From Bacillota bacterium (GTDB taxonomy: Bacteria > Bacillota > Clostridia > Christensenellales > Aristaeellaceae), in contig JAEZQK010000060.1 in the NCBI GenBank assembly GCA_023413135.1, forward strand, positions 124,001-188,000: a stretch of 64,000 bases of DNA. The letters are read 5' to 3'. The notes below the pieces were generated by a model that saw nothing but the letters and a program-made list of their open reading frames with translations, made no database searches and was not told the origin of the DNA. This document shows, piece by piece, positions 33,905 through 42,967 of this stretch. The translations under genes and the position numbers were made by a program. Numbering within the stretch: position 1 is the first letter of the stretch; the number at the start of each line of letters is the position of its first letter.

Positions 33905-35014
33905 TTAAAGTATATATCTCGCGATTACCAGCAGCACAGCCAACAGCCCAAAATTCACCCACGTAAACACGCCCATATACCTTTTCACCTGTGCTCCCTC
34001 CGCCCGGCAGTACAGCTTGAAGGAAATCAAGCTGGCCATGGAGGCGATCAATGTCCCCAGCCCGCCGATGTTCGTGCCGGTGACCAGCGCTTTGCCGTTG
34101 TCAGTAAATTCGGAGAGCATCAGAGCGGCGGGCACATTGCTCACAAACTGGCTGGTGATAGCCGACACCAGAACCTCCCGGCCGGTTAGCAGCCTGCCCA
34201 GCAGGTTTTTCACCGCCTCCATCCGGCCCAGGTTGCCCACGAACACAAAGAAAAAGCAAAAGGTGATCAGCAGGCTGTAATCTACCTTTTTCAGCGCCTG
34301 CCTGTCGAAAACCAGCAGTACAACCACCGTGGCAAAAGCCGCCACAGGATAAGGCACAAACCGCAGAACCGCCGCCACACACAGCAAAAACAGCCCGGCA
34401 AGCAGATAAACGGAAGCGTCCATTTTGAAGTTTGCCCTCGCCGTTTCCGTGCGCGGGGGCAAACTCGTCTTGGGCAGCATCAAACACAGGATCAGAACCG
34501 CAGCAAACGAAACGAGGCCTACGGGCAGCACGGCGGCGAAGAAATCCCCAGCGCTCATGAAATAGGCGGAATACAGGTACAGGTTTTGCGGGTTGCCAAA
34601 GGGCGTCAGCATGCTGCCCAGGTTGGCGGCTACGGTCTGTAAAACCACCGTCAGCATCATGGCGCTTTTGTCGTCCCGCATCAAAATCAAGGCAAGGGGC
34701 ACAAAGGTGATCAACGCCACATCGTTGGTAATAAGCATGGAGCTTGCGTAGCAAAGCAGCACCAGCATCAGCCCCAGCCCTCGGCTGCTCTTGGCCCGGC
34801 GCACAAAGTATCCTGCCGCAGCATTAAGCAATCCCTTGCGGCTGAAGGCACACACCACTGCCATCAGGGAAAACAAAAGCGCCAAGGTACGGATGTCGAT
34901 ATAATCCGCATACGCCGCGGAAGGCGGAATAATGATGGCCGTAACGGCAGCCAGCATGCCGGAAATCCACAGTACCGGGTCTTTTTTCATATGCATGAAA
35001 AGTCTTGTCTTCAT
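33905..35014 (-). CDS. SLC13/ArsB-NhaD superfamily anion permease
   Basis: A 369-residue protein with about ten membrane helices. LITNDVALITFVPLALIL and NLGSMLTPFGNPQNLYLY match the ion-transporter (citrate/arsenite permease-like) pattern, and FVSNVPAALMLSEF with TNIGGLGTL forms the second repeat. It probably moves a dicarboxylate or other anion coupled to Na+ or H+. I use ATG 35014, where GGGGGGA precedes MKTRLFMHMKKD; the frame extends upstream without a ribosome binding site. It is divergent from the purine permease. Confidence 0.83.
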   Translation of the reverse strand: MKTRLFMHMKKDPVLWISGMLAAVTAIIIPPSAAYADYIDIRTLALLFSLMAVVCAFSRKGLLNAAAGYFVRRAKSSRGLGLMLVLLCYASSMLITNDVALITFVPLALILMRDDKSAMMLTVVLQTVAANLGSMLTPFGNPQNLYLYSAYFMSAGDFFAAVLPVGLVSFAAVLILCLMLPKTSLPPRTETARANFKMDASVYLLAGLFLLCVAAVLRFVPYPVAAFATVVVLLVFDRQALKKVDYSLLITFCFFFVFVGNLGRMEAVKNLLGRLLTGREVLVSAITSQFVSNVPAALMLSEFTDNGKALVTGTNIGGLGTLIASMASLISFKLYCRAEGAQVKRYMGVFTWVNFGLLAVLLVIARYIL

Positions 35015-35124
35015 GATGTCCCCCCATCCGCCACTATATCGCACGCCGGATATTCTATCACGACATGTATTGCGGCGCAATTATGAAAAAATCCGAACAT
35101 TTTCTGTACCATTCGCAACAATGA

Positions 35125-35154
35125 TTGACTTTTTTACAAATATGACATTATAAT
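35125..35154 (+). promoter_or_regulatory. Sigma-A promoter of the purine permease gene
   Basis: TTGACT (35125-35130), an 18-nt spacer and TATAAT (35149-35154). Confidence 0.6.
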
Positions 35155-35161
35155 AGCTTGT

Positions 35162-35188
35162 CGCGGCGCTTGGGAGGGCAAGCGCCGC
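35162..35188 (+). promoter_or_regulatory. 5'-leader hairpin before the purine permease
   Basis: GCGGCGCTTG-ggaggg-CAAGCGCCGC is a very stable stem of 10 bp starting at the expected transcript 5' end. It may stabilise the mRNA or take part in regulation. The ~70-nt leader is too short for a purine riboswitch. Confidence 0.45.
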
Positions 35189-35228
35189 GGGATAGGGCGT
35201 AAAAGAAAAGATAAGGAGGCGCTTTGTC

Positions 35229-36575
35229 GTGTTCAAACTCAAAGAAAACGGCACAAAAGTATCTACGGAGATCCTGGCCGGGCTGACAACGTTCGCCGCG
35301 ATGGCGTACATTATCGCAGTTAACCCGTCGATTCTCTCCATCACCGGTATGGAGTGGGGCGCGGTATTCCTGGCAACCATCATCTCGGCTGTCATCGGCA
35401 CGCTGGTCATGGGCCTTGTGGCTAACGTTCCCTACGCCCAGGCACCCGGCATGGGCTTGAACGCTTTCTTTACATTCACTGTTGTCAGCGCCCTTGGCTT
35501 TACCTGGCAGCAGGCTCTTTCCATGGTTTTCATTTGCGGACTTTTCAATATCCTGATCACCGTCACCAAAATTCGCAAGCACATCATCAAGGCCATCCCG
35601 GCCGGTTTGCAAAACGCCATCGGCGGCGGCATCGGTATCTTCATTGCCTACATCGGCCTGTTGAACGTCAAGCTTATTGACTTTTCCGCCGGTGTTCCAG
35701 CCCTGGCCAATTTCAACCAGCCCGTTCTGTGGGTGTTCCTGATCGGCCTTGTGATCACCATCGCCCTGATGCTGCTGAGGGTGAAGGGCGCCGTACTCAT
35801 CGGCATCATTGCCGCGGCACTCATCGGCATCCCGCTTAAAGTGACCACCATGACCGAATCCGTTTCCTTCTCGCAGGCTTGGGCAGTATTGCCCACCTCC
35901 TTTGGCGCCATCTTCACTGCACAAGGCCTGGGCTCCCTGTTCTCCGACGCCTCCAAGCTGCCACTTGTTCTGATCACCATCTTCTCCTTCAGCCTCACCG
36001 ATACGTTTGATACCATCGGCACCTTTATCGGCACGGGCCGCCGCAGCGGCATCTTCAGCAAGGAAGACGAACAGGCTATGGAGACCGGCAAGGGCTTCAA
36101 ATCCAAGATGGACAAGGCCCTGTTCTCCGACGCCATCGCCACCTCCATCGGCGCAGTGGTTGGCACCTCCAACACCACCACCTATGTGGAAAGCGCCGCC
36201 GGCATCAGCGCGGGCGGGCGCACAGGCCTGACCAGCGTTGTGGTGGCCATCTGCTTTGCCGTCAGCGCTTTCCTGGCCAGCTTTGTCAGCGCCATTCCCA
36301 GCGCGGCCACCGCTCCGGCGCTGGTCGTGGTAGGCATCATGATGATGTCCTCCTTCAAGGAAATCGACTGGACGGAATTTTCTGAGGCTGTTCCCGCCTT
36401 CTTCGCCGGCGTGTTCATGGCGCTGTGCTACAGCATTTCCTACGGTATCGCCGCCGGGTTCATCTTCTACTGCCTGACCAAGGCGTTCACCGGCAAGGTG
36501 AAGGACATCCACCCCATCGTGTGGGTATCCTCCGGGCTGTTCATTCTCAATTTCGTGCTACACGCCATTTTGTAA
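35229..36575 (+). CDS. NCS2 family (AzgA/PbuG-like) purine permease
   Basis: A 448-residue membrane protein with GTG start behind AAGGAGG. Family signatures include TEILAGLTTFAAMAYIIAVNP at the N-terminus, QAPGMGLNAFFTFTVV, the SLTDTFDTIGTFIGTGRR segment, and GTSNTTTYVESAAGISAGGRTGL. These fit the AzgA subfamily, which imports adenine, guanine or hypoxanthine by proton symport. It is monocistronic, with a strong terminator after it. The 454-codon frame on the other strand (35148-36512) is a shadow with low-complexity histidine/glycine-rich sequence. Confidence 0.93.
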   Translation: MFKLKENGTKVSTEILAGLTTFAAMAYIIAVNPSILSITGMEWGAVFLATIISAVIGTLVMGLVANVPYAQAPGMGLNAFFTFTVVSALGFTWQQALSMVFICGLFNILITVTKIRKHIIKAIPAGLQNAIGGGIGIFIAYIGLLNVKLIDFSAGVPALANFNQPVLWVFLIGLVITIALMLLRVKGAVLIGIIAAALIGIPLKVTTMTESVSFSQAWAVLPTSFGAIFTAQGLGSLFSDASKLPLVLITIFSFSLTDTFDTIGTFIGTGRRSGIFSKEDEQAMETGKGFKSKMDKALFSDAIATSIGAVVGTSNTTTYVESAAGISAGGRTGLTSVVVAICFAVSAFLASFVSAIPSAATAPALVVVGIMMMSSFKEIDWTEFSEAVPAFFAGVFMALCYSISYGIAAGFIFYCLTKAFTGKVKDIHPIVWVSSGLFILNFVLHAIL

Positions 36576-36591
36576 GCGCAGCAAAACAAAT

Positions 36592-36638
36592 GGGGCGGTT
36601 CCTTATCCGCGATTGCGGACAGGGAACCGCCCCTTTTT
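36592..36638. terminator. Rho-independent terminator between convergent genes
   Basis: GGGGCGGTTCC pairs with GGAACCGCCCC around an inner TCCGC/GCGGA stem, followed by CTTTTTA on the plus strand. It can serve the permease and, in reverse, the reductase gene. Confidence 0.85.
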
Positions 36639-36655
36639 ATTGAAGCCTTCGGCAC

Positions 36656-38344
36656 CTATGCCGATACATCTGCCGTTTGCAAAAGGGATACCAGTTGCTC
36701 CAGATTCTTGCGGCCAAAGTGCGTCTGCTCATCGTTGATAACCAGGCAGGGCACGCTCATCACATGATACTTTTCCCGAAGCGTAGGATAGTGTACCACA
36801 TCGAAGATTTCCGCCTCCACCAGCGGATTTTCAAGGGCGATCCGTTGGGCGGCCATGACCAGGTCGGGACACATGGTGCACGATAGGGTGATCAGAACCT
36901 TCAGGTTCAGCCTTTCATTCAGCTGCCGGGCCATTAAGAGTGCCGGCTCCTGCTCCTCCCCCGCGCCTCCGGCAGCCCGGATAGTGTTAAGGAAGCTATC
37001 CAGCTCATGCCCGCCCGGCACGCCGTGGAACTGTGCGCGAAGAAAATTCCCTTCCTCATTGAGGATGCGGATGGCCGGATACCACTGCCCTGGCGGATAG
37101 TTTGGTTCCTTGTTGAGCCGGACGGACACATTTTCATGCGCGCCGGCGATTTCAGACAGGAATGTTTCCACCTTACGGCTAAGTGCGCTGTCATCCACCA
37201 ACCCTTCCAACATCACCTTTTGATGCATGGAAGAAAACGTCTGCCGTATTTTTACCATCACGCTTTCGGGGATCATAGACGGCGCCGGCTGCGGCGATGG
37301 CTTTGGTTCGGCGGCTTCGGGAGTAGTTTCCGCTGCAGCAGACTTGGGTCCGGCCTCTGTTTCCGCAGGACCGGCGGGCCCTGAGCGCCGTCCCTTATCA
37401 TAACCCTTCTGCTGCATCTGGAAGACGTATTTCTCCAGGGAAGTGGCGGCAATGGCCCCATCGGAGACGGCGGTCACCACCTGGCGCAAAGGCTTCACGC
37501 AAATATCCCCCGCCGCATACACGCCGTCCTGGCTGGTTTTTTGGTGGCCGTCGGTCACCACATAACCGTCCTCGTTAAGCTTAACTTTGCCCTTCAAAAG
37601 CGACGTGGCCGGAAGATAGCCCGCGAATATGAACATACCGAAGGTCTGCCCGGGGTTTGCATTGTATTCCCAGGTTTCCTCCGTGCGGTTGTCTTTGAAT
37701 ACCGCACGCCGAAGGGCTGTATCGCCCTCCACCCGAACCACTTCGGTATGATAGGAAATCTCAATCTTGGGGTGCTCCTTGGCAGGCCTGGCAATGGCCC
37801 TGCTGCAGGAGAAATCACCTTTGCGCATAACGATGTGCACCTTTTTGGCAAAGCGGGTCAAAAACACCGCTTCCTCCGCCGCGGAAAACCCGCCGCCGAT
37901 GACGAATACATCCATCCCGGTAAAAAACTCACCGTCGCAGGTAGCGCAGTACGTTACGCCCCGGCCCTGGAATTCCTCCTCGCCGGGAAAGCCTATCCGG
38001 CGGGGATTGGCGCCCATGGCCGCGATAAGGCCCAGCGCCGTATATTCGCCCCGGCTGGTTTTCACCCGTTTTACCGGCTCGTCAAGAATAAGATCCGTTA
38101 CCTCCGCGGTTAGAAATTCCGTACCGAAATTAACCGCCTGGCGGTGCATAACGTCCGTCAGTTCCGGACCGCTGGCGGTCAATACGCCGGGATAGTTCAC
38201 CACCTCCGAGGTAATGGCCACCTGCCCGCCGGGCCGCGCTTTTTCCACTACCAACACGCTGTACTGGGCCCGGGCCAAATAAATAGCGGCCGATAGCCCG
38301 GCCGGTCCCGCCCCCACAATGATGACGTCGTAATGCTTCTCCAT
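36656..38344 (-). CDS. Thioredoxin-reductase-like flavoprotein with C-terminal AhpF-like redox domains
   Basis: A 562-residue flavoprotein. Residues 1-315 are a thioredoxin reductase: GAGPAG (11-16), the redox pair C133-AT-C136 in TYCATCDG, the NADP motif GGGFSAAEEA, and GVYAAGDIC. After a Pro/Ala/Glu-rich linker (about 325-360) comes a double thioredoxin-fold region like the N-terminus of AhpF, with redox pair C489-TM-C492 and cis-Pro in SVPCL. In AhpF these domains precede the reductase; here the order is reversed. It likely passes electrons from NAD(P)H via FAD to an internal glutaredoxin-like pair and on to a peroxidase or thioredoxin. GGAGG precedes the ATG. Confidence 0.87.
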   Translation of the reverse strand: MEKHYDVIIVGAGPAGLSAAIYLARAQYSVLVVEKARPGGQVAITSEVVNYPGVLTASGPELTDVMHRQAVNFGTEFLTAEVTDLILDEPVKRVKTSRGEYTALGLIAAMGANPRRIGFPGEEEFQGRGVTYCATCDGEFFTGMDVFVIGGGFSAAEEAVFLTRFAKKVHIVMRKGDFSCSRAIARPAKEHPKIEISYHTEVVRVEGDTALRRAVFKDNRTEETWEYNANPGQTFGMFIFAGYLPATSLLKGKVKLNEDGYVVTDGHQKTSQDGVYAAGDICVKPLRQVVTAVSDGAIAATSLEKYVFQMQQKGYDKGRRSGPAGPAETEAGPKSAAAETTPEAAEPKPSPQPAPSMIPESVMVKIRQTFSSMHQKVMLEGLVDDSALSRKVETFLSEIAGAHENVSVRLNKEPNYPPGQWYPAIRILNEEGNFLRAQFHGVPGGHELDSFLNTIRAAGGAGEEQEPALLMARQLNERLNLKVLITLSCTMCPDLVMAAQRIALENPLVEAEIFDVVHYPTLREKYHVMSVPCLVINDEQTHFGRKNLEQLVSLLQTADVSA

Positions 38345-38483
38345 GGATGCCTCCAGAAATCCGGTGAAATTGATCTCACTGGATTATATACCCATCCGGA
38401 CGAAAAAATAAACGGTTCACGCTGCCAGATGCATGGGCATAAAAGAAAAGCGCCCTTTTCGGGCGCGTTCAAAGATGCTCGAA

Positions 38484-39647
38484 TCATCGATAGGACTGTG
38501 CAAGAATTGACTCCACATCATGTTGCGTGATGTCGCAGGGGTCCACCTCAAACAATCCGCCCATGATCTCCCGGGCATGGGCAGCCAGGAACTTAATGTC
38601 CTCCCGCCGGATGCCATAGTCGGACAGCTTTAAATCCGCCACGCCGCAGGCTTTCTGCATCTCATGCAGCACAGTTACAAAATCCATGGGCGCAGCCGCG
38701 TCTTTTTTGCCCAGGGCGCGCGCCATATCCACCATCCGCTGGTCACAGCAGCCGGATTTGGCCAGGTGGGTGTAATACGCCAAACTGATGATGATCAACC
38801 CCGCCCCGTGGGGCAGCTCGGGCTTTAAGCCGCTTAGCGCATGCTCGATGGAGTGTTCGGAGATGCAGCCGGAGGTGGATTCCACGAACCCAGAAAATGT
38901 GTTGGCCAGGGCTACATCCGCACGGGCCTGTTCATCGGACCCGTCCAAAACGGCCTTCGCCAGGCTCTTGCCGACCAGGCGGATGGCCTGCAATGCGTAC
39001 AGGTCGCTCATTTCATTGGCAGTGCGGTTCACATACCCTTCCGTGCTGTGGAAAAGGGCATCAAACCCCTGATAGGCAGTGAGGGCCGGGGGAACCGACA
39101 TCATCAACTCCGGATCCACCACCGACAAAACGGGGAACGTTTTGTCATATCCAAAGCCGATCTTCTCATCATCCTTGGTGATCACCGTCCAGGGATCGGC
39201 CTCCGTACCCGTGCCCGCGGTGGTGGTGATGGCCACCACAGGCAGAGGATCAAAAGGCACCGGCAACCCCTTGCCTGTTCCGCCGGAAATGTAATCCCAG
39301 TAGTCACCGGGGTTCGTAGCCATCACGGCAATGGATTTGGCGGAGTCGATACTGCTGCCGCCGCCAAGGCCGATCACAAAGTCGCATCCCGTTTCCCGCG
39401 AAAGCTTCGCACCCTCCATCACATGCTGCTTGATGGGGTTGGGCAGGATCTTGTCGAACAGTACGTGGCCGACACCAGCTTTGTCCAGCTGCTCCTCAAG
39501 CCTTTGCAATATGCCCAGCCGCTTCATGGAATTACCGGCAGAGATCACGATGAGCGCCTTTTTGCCCGGCAGGCGCTGGAGGTGCAGCTCATTAAGCTTG
39601 CCCTTGCCAAAGAGGATACGTGCCGGCATGTAGTAATTGAAGGCCAT
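38484..39647 (-). CDS. Iron-containing alcohol dehydrogenase
   Basis: A 387-residue group III (iron-dependent) alcohol dehydrogenase. The NAD-binding loop GGGSSIDSAK (about 97-106) and metal-binding segment with EHSIEHALSG, plus LPHGAGL, are typical; aspartate and histidines of the Fe site are present. It resembles BdhA/YqhD-like butanol or lactaldehyde dehydrogenases reducing aldehydes with NAD(P)H. It lies 18 nt after the aldo/keto reductase, in the same MerR-type-promoter operon. AAGGAGG precedes its ATG. Confidence 0.92.
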   Translation of the reverse strand: MAFNYYMPARILFGKGKLNELHLQRLPGKKALIVISAGNSMKRLGILQRLEEQLDKAGVGHVLFDKILPNPIKQHVMEGAKLSRETGCDFVIGLGGGSSIDSAKSIAVMATNPGDYWDYISGGTGKGLPVPFDPLPVVAITTTAGTGTEADPWTVITKDDEKIGFGYDKTFPVLSVVDPELMMSVPPALTAYQGFDALFHSTEGYVNRTANEMSDLYALQAIRLVGKSLAKAVLDGSDEQARADVALANTFSGFVESTSGCISEHSIEHALSGLKPELPHGAGLIIISLAYYTHLAKSGCCDQRMVDMARALGKKDAAAPMDFVTVLHEMQKACGVADLKLSDYGIRREDIKFLAAHAREIMGGLFEVDPCDITQHDVESILAQSYR

Positions 39648-39665
39648 GGAAACCCCCTCCTCCTT

Positions 39666-40520
39666 TTAAAATGAAGTCGTATCCGGGTCCTTTGCCAGGC
39701 CGCAGATGCCGGGCTCCACGCTGTCGATGGCGGCCATTTCCGCATCGGAAAGCACAAAATCGAACAGGTCGGCATTTTGACGGATGCGCTCTGGCGTAAC
39801 GGACTTGGGCAGTGGCAGGAATCCCTTTTGCAGGCTCCAGCGCAAAGCGATTTGGGCGGCGGACTTTAAGTGCCTTTGCGCAATTTCCTGCACGATAACC
39901 ACATCCGTGATGCGGCCGACACCCAGGGGGCTGTATGCCTCCAGGAGAATGTCATACCTGCGGCAAAAGTCCACCGTCTTAAGGTGCACGTCGCCGGGGC
40001 ACAGGCGGATCTGATTCACCATGGGCATAACCAAAGCGGTCTCCATCAATGCCGTAAGATGATGGGGCCGGAAATTGCTCACGCCGATGGCACGGATGCG
40101 TCCCGCATCATACAATTCCTCAAACGCCTTCCAGGAACCGGCATTAGCCTCCTTCCAATTGTTGCGGAAATGGATGGGGTTGGGCCAGTGGATGAGATAC
40201 AGGTCCAGGTAGTCAAAGCCCAGCTCCCGCAGGCTAATGTCAAAGGCCCGCATCGTCTTGTCGTAGCCGTGGTCGGGGTTAAACAGCTTGCTGGTCACAA
40301 AAACATCCTTGCGCGCTATGCCGCTTTCTCTTACCGCACGGCCTACGCTTTCTTCGTTTCCATAGGCCGAGGCCGTATCGATATGCCGGTAGCCTGCCTC
40401 CAAAGCCGCCTTCACAGAGGAAACGGCCACCTCTCCATCAGGCGTCTGCCAGGTGCCAAAGCCCACGCAGGGAATCTGAACACCATTAGACAGCCTATAC
40501 GTATCCTTCACTGATTTCAT
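39666..40520 (-). CDS. Aldo/keto reductase
   Basis: A 284-residue AKR. It has GFGTWQTPDG at the N-terminus, the catalytic tetrad D-Y-K-H in HIDTASAYGNEE, TSKLFNPDHGY and YLIHWP, plus IGVSNFRPHHL and the cofactor segment LPKSVTPERI. It reduces carbonyls with NADPH; the position before an alcohol dehydrogenase and beside a MerR regulator suggests aldehyde detoxification. The start is set at 40520 because GGAGAGG lies just upstream, and the -10 of the MerR-type promoter lies beyond it. Confidence 0.92.
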   Translation of the reverse strand: MKSVKDTYRLSNGVQIPCVGFGTWQTPDGEVAVSSVKAALEAGYRHIDTASAYGNEESVGRAVRESGIARKDVFVTSKLFNPDHGYDKTMRAFDISLRELGFDYLDLYLIHWPNPIHFRNNWKEANAGSWKAFEELYDAGRIRAIGVSNFRPHHLTALMETALVMPMVNQIRLCPGDVHLKTVDFCRRYDILLEAYSPLGVGRITDVVIVQEIAQRHLKSAAQIALRWSLQKGFLPLPKSVTPERIRQNADLFDFVLSDAEMAAIDSVEPGICGLAKDPDTTSF

Positions 40521-40572
40521 GGAACCTCTCCTTTTTTCACTTGCCAAATGCCGGGCCAGTTGTTATACTGCC

Positions 40573-40603
40573 AGTATAAACCTTAACGTTAACTCTAAGT
40601 CAA
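40573..40603 (-). promoter_or_regulatory. MerR-type promoter with 19-bp spacer for the AKR-ADH operon
   Basis: On the minus strand TTGACT (40603-40598) and TATACT (40578-40573) are separated by 19 bp, the stretched spacing that MerR activators correct. Between them CTTAGAGTTAACGTTAAG forms a near-palindrome like those bound by AdhR-type regulators. The divergent gene encodes a MerR protein. Confidence 0.75.
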
Positions 40604-40643
40604 CCACGGAAAACAAATTTTTCCGCTGAAAGGAGCATACCCA

Positions 40644-41021
40644 GTGGACTATTCCATGAAACAGGTTTCCCAATTGACAGGCTTGACGGCGCACACCCTA
40701 CGCTATTATGAAAAGGAAGGCCTTTTGCCCGACGTGCACAGAACGAAAAGCGGCATCCGCCGTTTCTCCCAGGAGGACATCGAGGGGCTGGGGCTGATCT
40801 GCTGCCTGAAAAGCACGGGGATGTCCATCAAGCAGATCCGGGAATTTGTGGAACTAAGTCTACAGGGGGATTGCACACTCAAACGCAGGTGCGATATGCT
40901 CATCGCCCACAAAAGGGATGTGGAGGAGCAGATGCTTAGGATGCAAAAGCACATTGAGAAGGTCACCCACAAGATCGCTTACTTCACCAGCAAATACGAG
41001 ATGATTGCGGCGGCCAAATAG
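40644..41021 (+). CDS. MerR-family transcriptional regulator (AdhR-like)
   Basis: A 125-residue regulator with GTG start behind AAAGGAG. The N-terminal MerR winged helix is clear (MKQVSQLTGLTAHTLRYYEKEGLLPDVHRTKSGIRRFSQEDI). A dimerisation coiled coil occupies about 80-125. There is a CxxxxxxC-like pair (C92, C98) that could sense electrophiles, but metal-type motifs are absent. It is divergent from the aldo/keto reductase and most likely activates the 19-bp-spacer promoter in response to aldehydes. Confidence 0.88.
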   Translation: MDYSMKQVSQLTGLTAHTLRYYEKEGLLPDVHRTKSGIRRFSQEDIEGLGLICCLKSTGMSIKQIREFVELSLQGDCTLKRRCDMLIAHKRDVEEQMLRMQKHIEKVTHKIAYFTSKYEMIAAAK

Positions 41022-41050
41022 CCGCACCTTCATTTGTTACAATCCGTCCA

Positions 41051-41080
41051 TTGTTTCCCTGCCATTCTTGTTGGTATACT
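41051..41080 (+). promoter_or_regulatory. Promoter of the L,D-transpeptidase gene
   Basis: TTGTTT (41051-41056), an 18-nt spacer and TATACT (41075-41080). Confidence 0.5.
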
Positions 41081-41114
41081 GAATGTATTAGGAAAGCACC
41101 GAGAGGAGGCGCTT

Positions 41115-42851
41115 ATGTTTACGATCCGCCGGATGGCCGCTCTTTTATCGGCCACCATTCTTTTGATTTCATCTCTTCCCGCCCTGGCGGAAGGAGAATT
41201 GGCTTTTGTGGACCTTCCTCAGGAGATCCGCCCCGGCAAGCTTACGATGCTCAGCTTTACTGCTTCCATCCCTGATGATGTGGATATCCTCCTTACGGAT
41301 GCAACGGAAACAGCCGTGAAGCTGTATGAGGCATTCCCCGCAAAAGCCGGGCGCAACAACATCACCTTTGACGGCACTTGGGGTGGCGCCGCTCTTCCGC
41401 CCGGCGCCTACAAGCTTGAGATCGTGGCGTCAAACAGCCAAGCCTCGGCAGACATAACGATCGGTCAGCAAGGTCCTGTTCTTGTAAACGTCATGCCCAG
41501 CGACACGCACCTCTCTCCCGGCGCTCCCTTCAGCATACGCACGGAGACGAATATGCAGGGTACACTGACCGTTCGCCTGGAAGAACAGGATGTGCTTTTG
41601 TACGAGGGAACCGTAAACGCCGGGGAGAATGATATCCCCTGGGACGGTACTGCGGCCGGCGCGGTCCTTCAGCCGGGCGACTATACGCTCATCGTGCAGC
41701 TTCAAGACAGCACAGGCTATTCATCCAACGCCCATTACATCCCCGTCACGCTGACGGAGGCTCAGGATGCAGCCGAGCTGACGGGGGAATCCACCGGCGT
41801 TAAGGAAGTGGCTGCAACGCCTCGCAGCGCGTTCGTAGCCCCCGCCGATTTCAGCACCCACCCTGCGGGCGGTGAGCTCAATTATTGGACGCTGCCCATG
41901 GACCTTGGCAACGAGGCCGCCATTTGGGAAGTGATGATGCAGCCCATTACCGTATTGAAGGGCAATCAAAAGCAGTTTTTCAAGCTCAGGGAGCAGCCGG
42001 ACGACTCCTCCGCAATCGTCGGCGAGATCACTTACGATTCTCAGGGCGTGCGTGTTCTGGAAACGCTGGACAACGGCTGGAGCCTGATAGAAGCCTATTC
42101 CAGTTCCTTCAAAGGCAGCCCTTCCGAAGCGTGGGCCAAGATGGTTCAGGGTTATGTGAAAACAAACCTGCTTCAAACGAAAAACCCTTCCGAGAAATAT
42201 GGCCTGCTCATCGACAAGCTGTCCCAGAGGATGTATGTCTTCAAGGACGGCAAGATATTCACGGAACTGCTCATCTCCACAGGGCTGATAGACGACCCGG
42301 AAAAGCAGTACACCGAAACCCAGTCCGGGGAGTACCTGATCGTAAGCCGTGTGGGCAAATTCATGTCCGACAACCTGCATTGTGAAATGGCTCTTCGCTT
42401 CAATAACGGCAACCTGATCCATCAGGTGCCTTACACCTTGCGCGGCGACGGCAGCAAATACTTTGACAATACGGAACCCAAGCTGGGCACCAAGGCCAGT
42501 CATGGCTGCGTGAGGGTACAGCGCAAAAAAAACCCCGAGGGCGTGAACATGACCTGGCTGTGGGATAACCTGGAACTGAACACCAAGGTGCTCATCTGGG
42601 AGGACTACAAAGGCCGCCAGCTTCCCATTCCCAGCCCGGACACAAAGCTGTACTATAACCCTGACGGCGGCTCCTATTACCATAGCGTCGACAATTGCCT
42701 GGATGTCAAGGCAAAGTTCCTGCCCCTCTCCGGCTTCACCTATGGCCAGTTGGAAGAAGGAACCTTTGCCGACCTGGAGCGCTGCCCCGCCTGCGCACCG
42801 CCCATGCGGGAAAGCGAGATCAGTGCCGTCAACGCCGCCCATGCGGAGTAA
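41115..42851 (+). CDS. Secreted L,D-transpeptidase with N-terminal Ig-like and SH3-like domains
   Basis: A 578-residue exported protein; the start at 41115 follows GAGGAGG and begins a signal peptide (MFTIRRMAALLSATILLISSLPALA). Two FlgD-like Ig repeats follow, each ending with a W/DGT..G..L.PG.Y pattern (about residues 30-130 and 130-225). Then comes an SH3-like region and the YkuD catalytic domain (about 355-500) with SHGCVRVQ, holding the active-site cysteine and the conserved histidine. It forms 3-3 crosslinks or attaches proteins to peptidoglycan. A C-terminal region of ~80 residues with C-x-x-C-like ERCPACAPP could bind metal. A long hairpin terminator follows. Confidence 0.88.
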   Translation: MFTIRRMAALLSATILLISSLPALAEGELAFVDLPQEIRPGKLTMLSFTASIPDDVDILLTDATETAVKLYEAFPAKAGRNNITFDGTWGGAALPPGAYKLEIVASNSQASADITIGQQGPVLVNVMPSDTHLSPGAPFSIRTETNMQGTLTVRLEEQDVLLYEGTVNAGENDIPWDGTAAGAVLQPGDYTLIVQLQDSTGYSSNAHYIPVTLTEAQDAAELTGESTGVKEVAATPRSAFVAPADFSTHPAGGELNYWTLPMDLGNEAAIWEVMMQPITVLKGNQKQFFKLREQPDDSSAIVGEITYDSQGVRVLETLDNGWSLIEAYSSSFKGSPSEAWAKMVQGYVKTNLLQTKNPSEKYGLLIDKLSQRMYVFKDGKIFTELLISTGLIDDPEKQYTETQSGEYLIVSRVGKFMSDNLHCEMALRFNNGNLIHQVPYTLRGDGSKYFDNTEPKLGTKASHGCVRVQRKKNPEGVNMTWLWDNLELNTKVLIWEDYKGRQLPIPSPDTKLYYNPDGGSYYHSVDNCLDVKAKFLPLSGFTYGQLEEGTFADLERCPACAPPMRESEISAVNAAHAE

Positions 42852-42873
42852 CGGGAGCGAACGTAAAAACGTA

Positions 42874-42911
42874 GCGGAGAGGGTGTCTTTTGAAAAAGAC
42901 ACCCTCTCCGC
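42874..42911 (+). terminator. Long hairpin terminator (relative of the one at 10873)
   Basis: GCGGAGAGGGTGTCTTTT pairs with its complement around a GAA loop. The element shares stem layout, the CTTTTGAAAAAG apex and downstream AGAAAACTTT with the terminator at 10873-10920. Confidence 0.7.
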
Positions 42912-42967
42912 ACCTCACCCAGAAAACTTTACAAATACAACCATGCCCCCGAAGGTCCAGGGCTCCG

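Noticed and set aside
35155..35228. Possible purine riboswitch before the NCS2 permease
   Set aside because: The leader is only about 70 nt, mostly a single hairpin plus Shine-Dalgarno; the three-way junction of a purine aptamer does not fit.
35148..36512. 454-codon open frame antisense to the purine permease
   Set aside because: Its translation is rich in H, G, A, D and Q with no domain pattern, while the other strand gives a full NCS2 permease with ribosome binding site and terminator.
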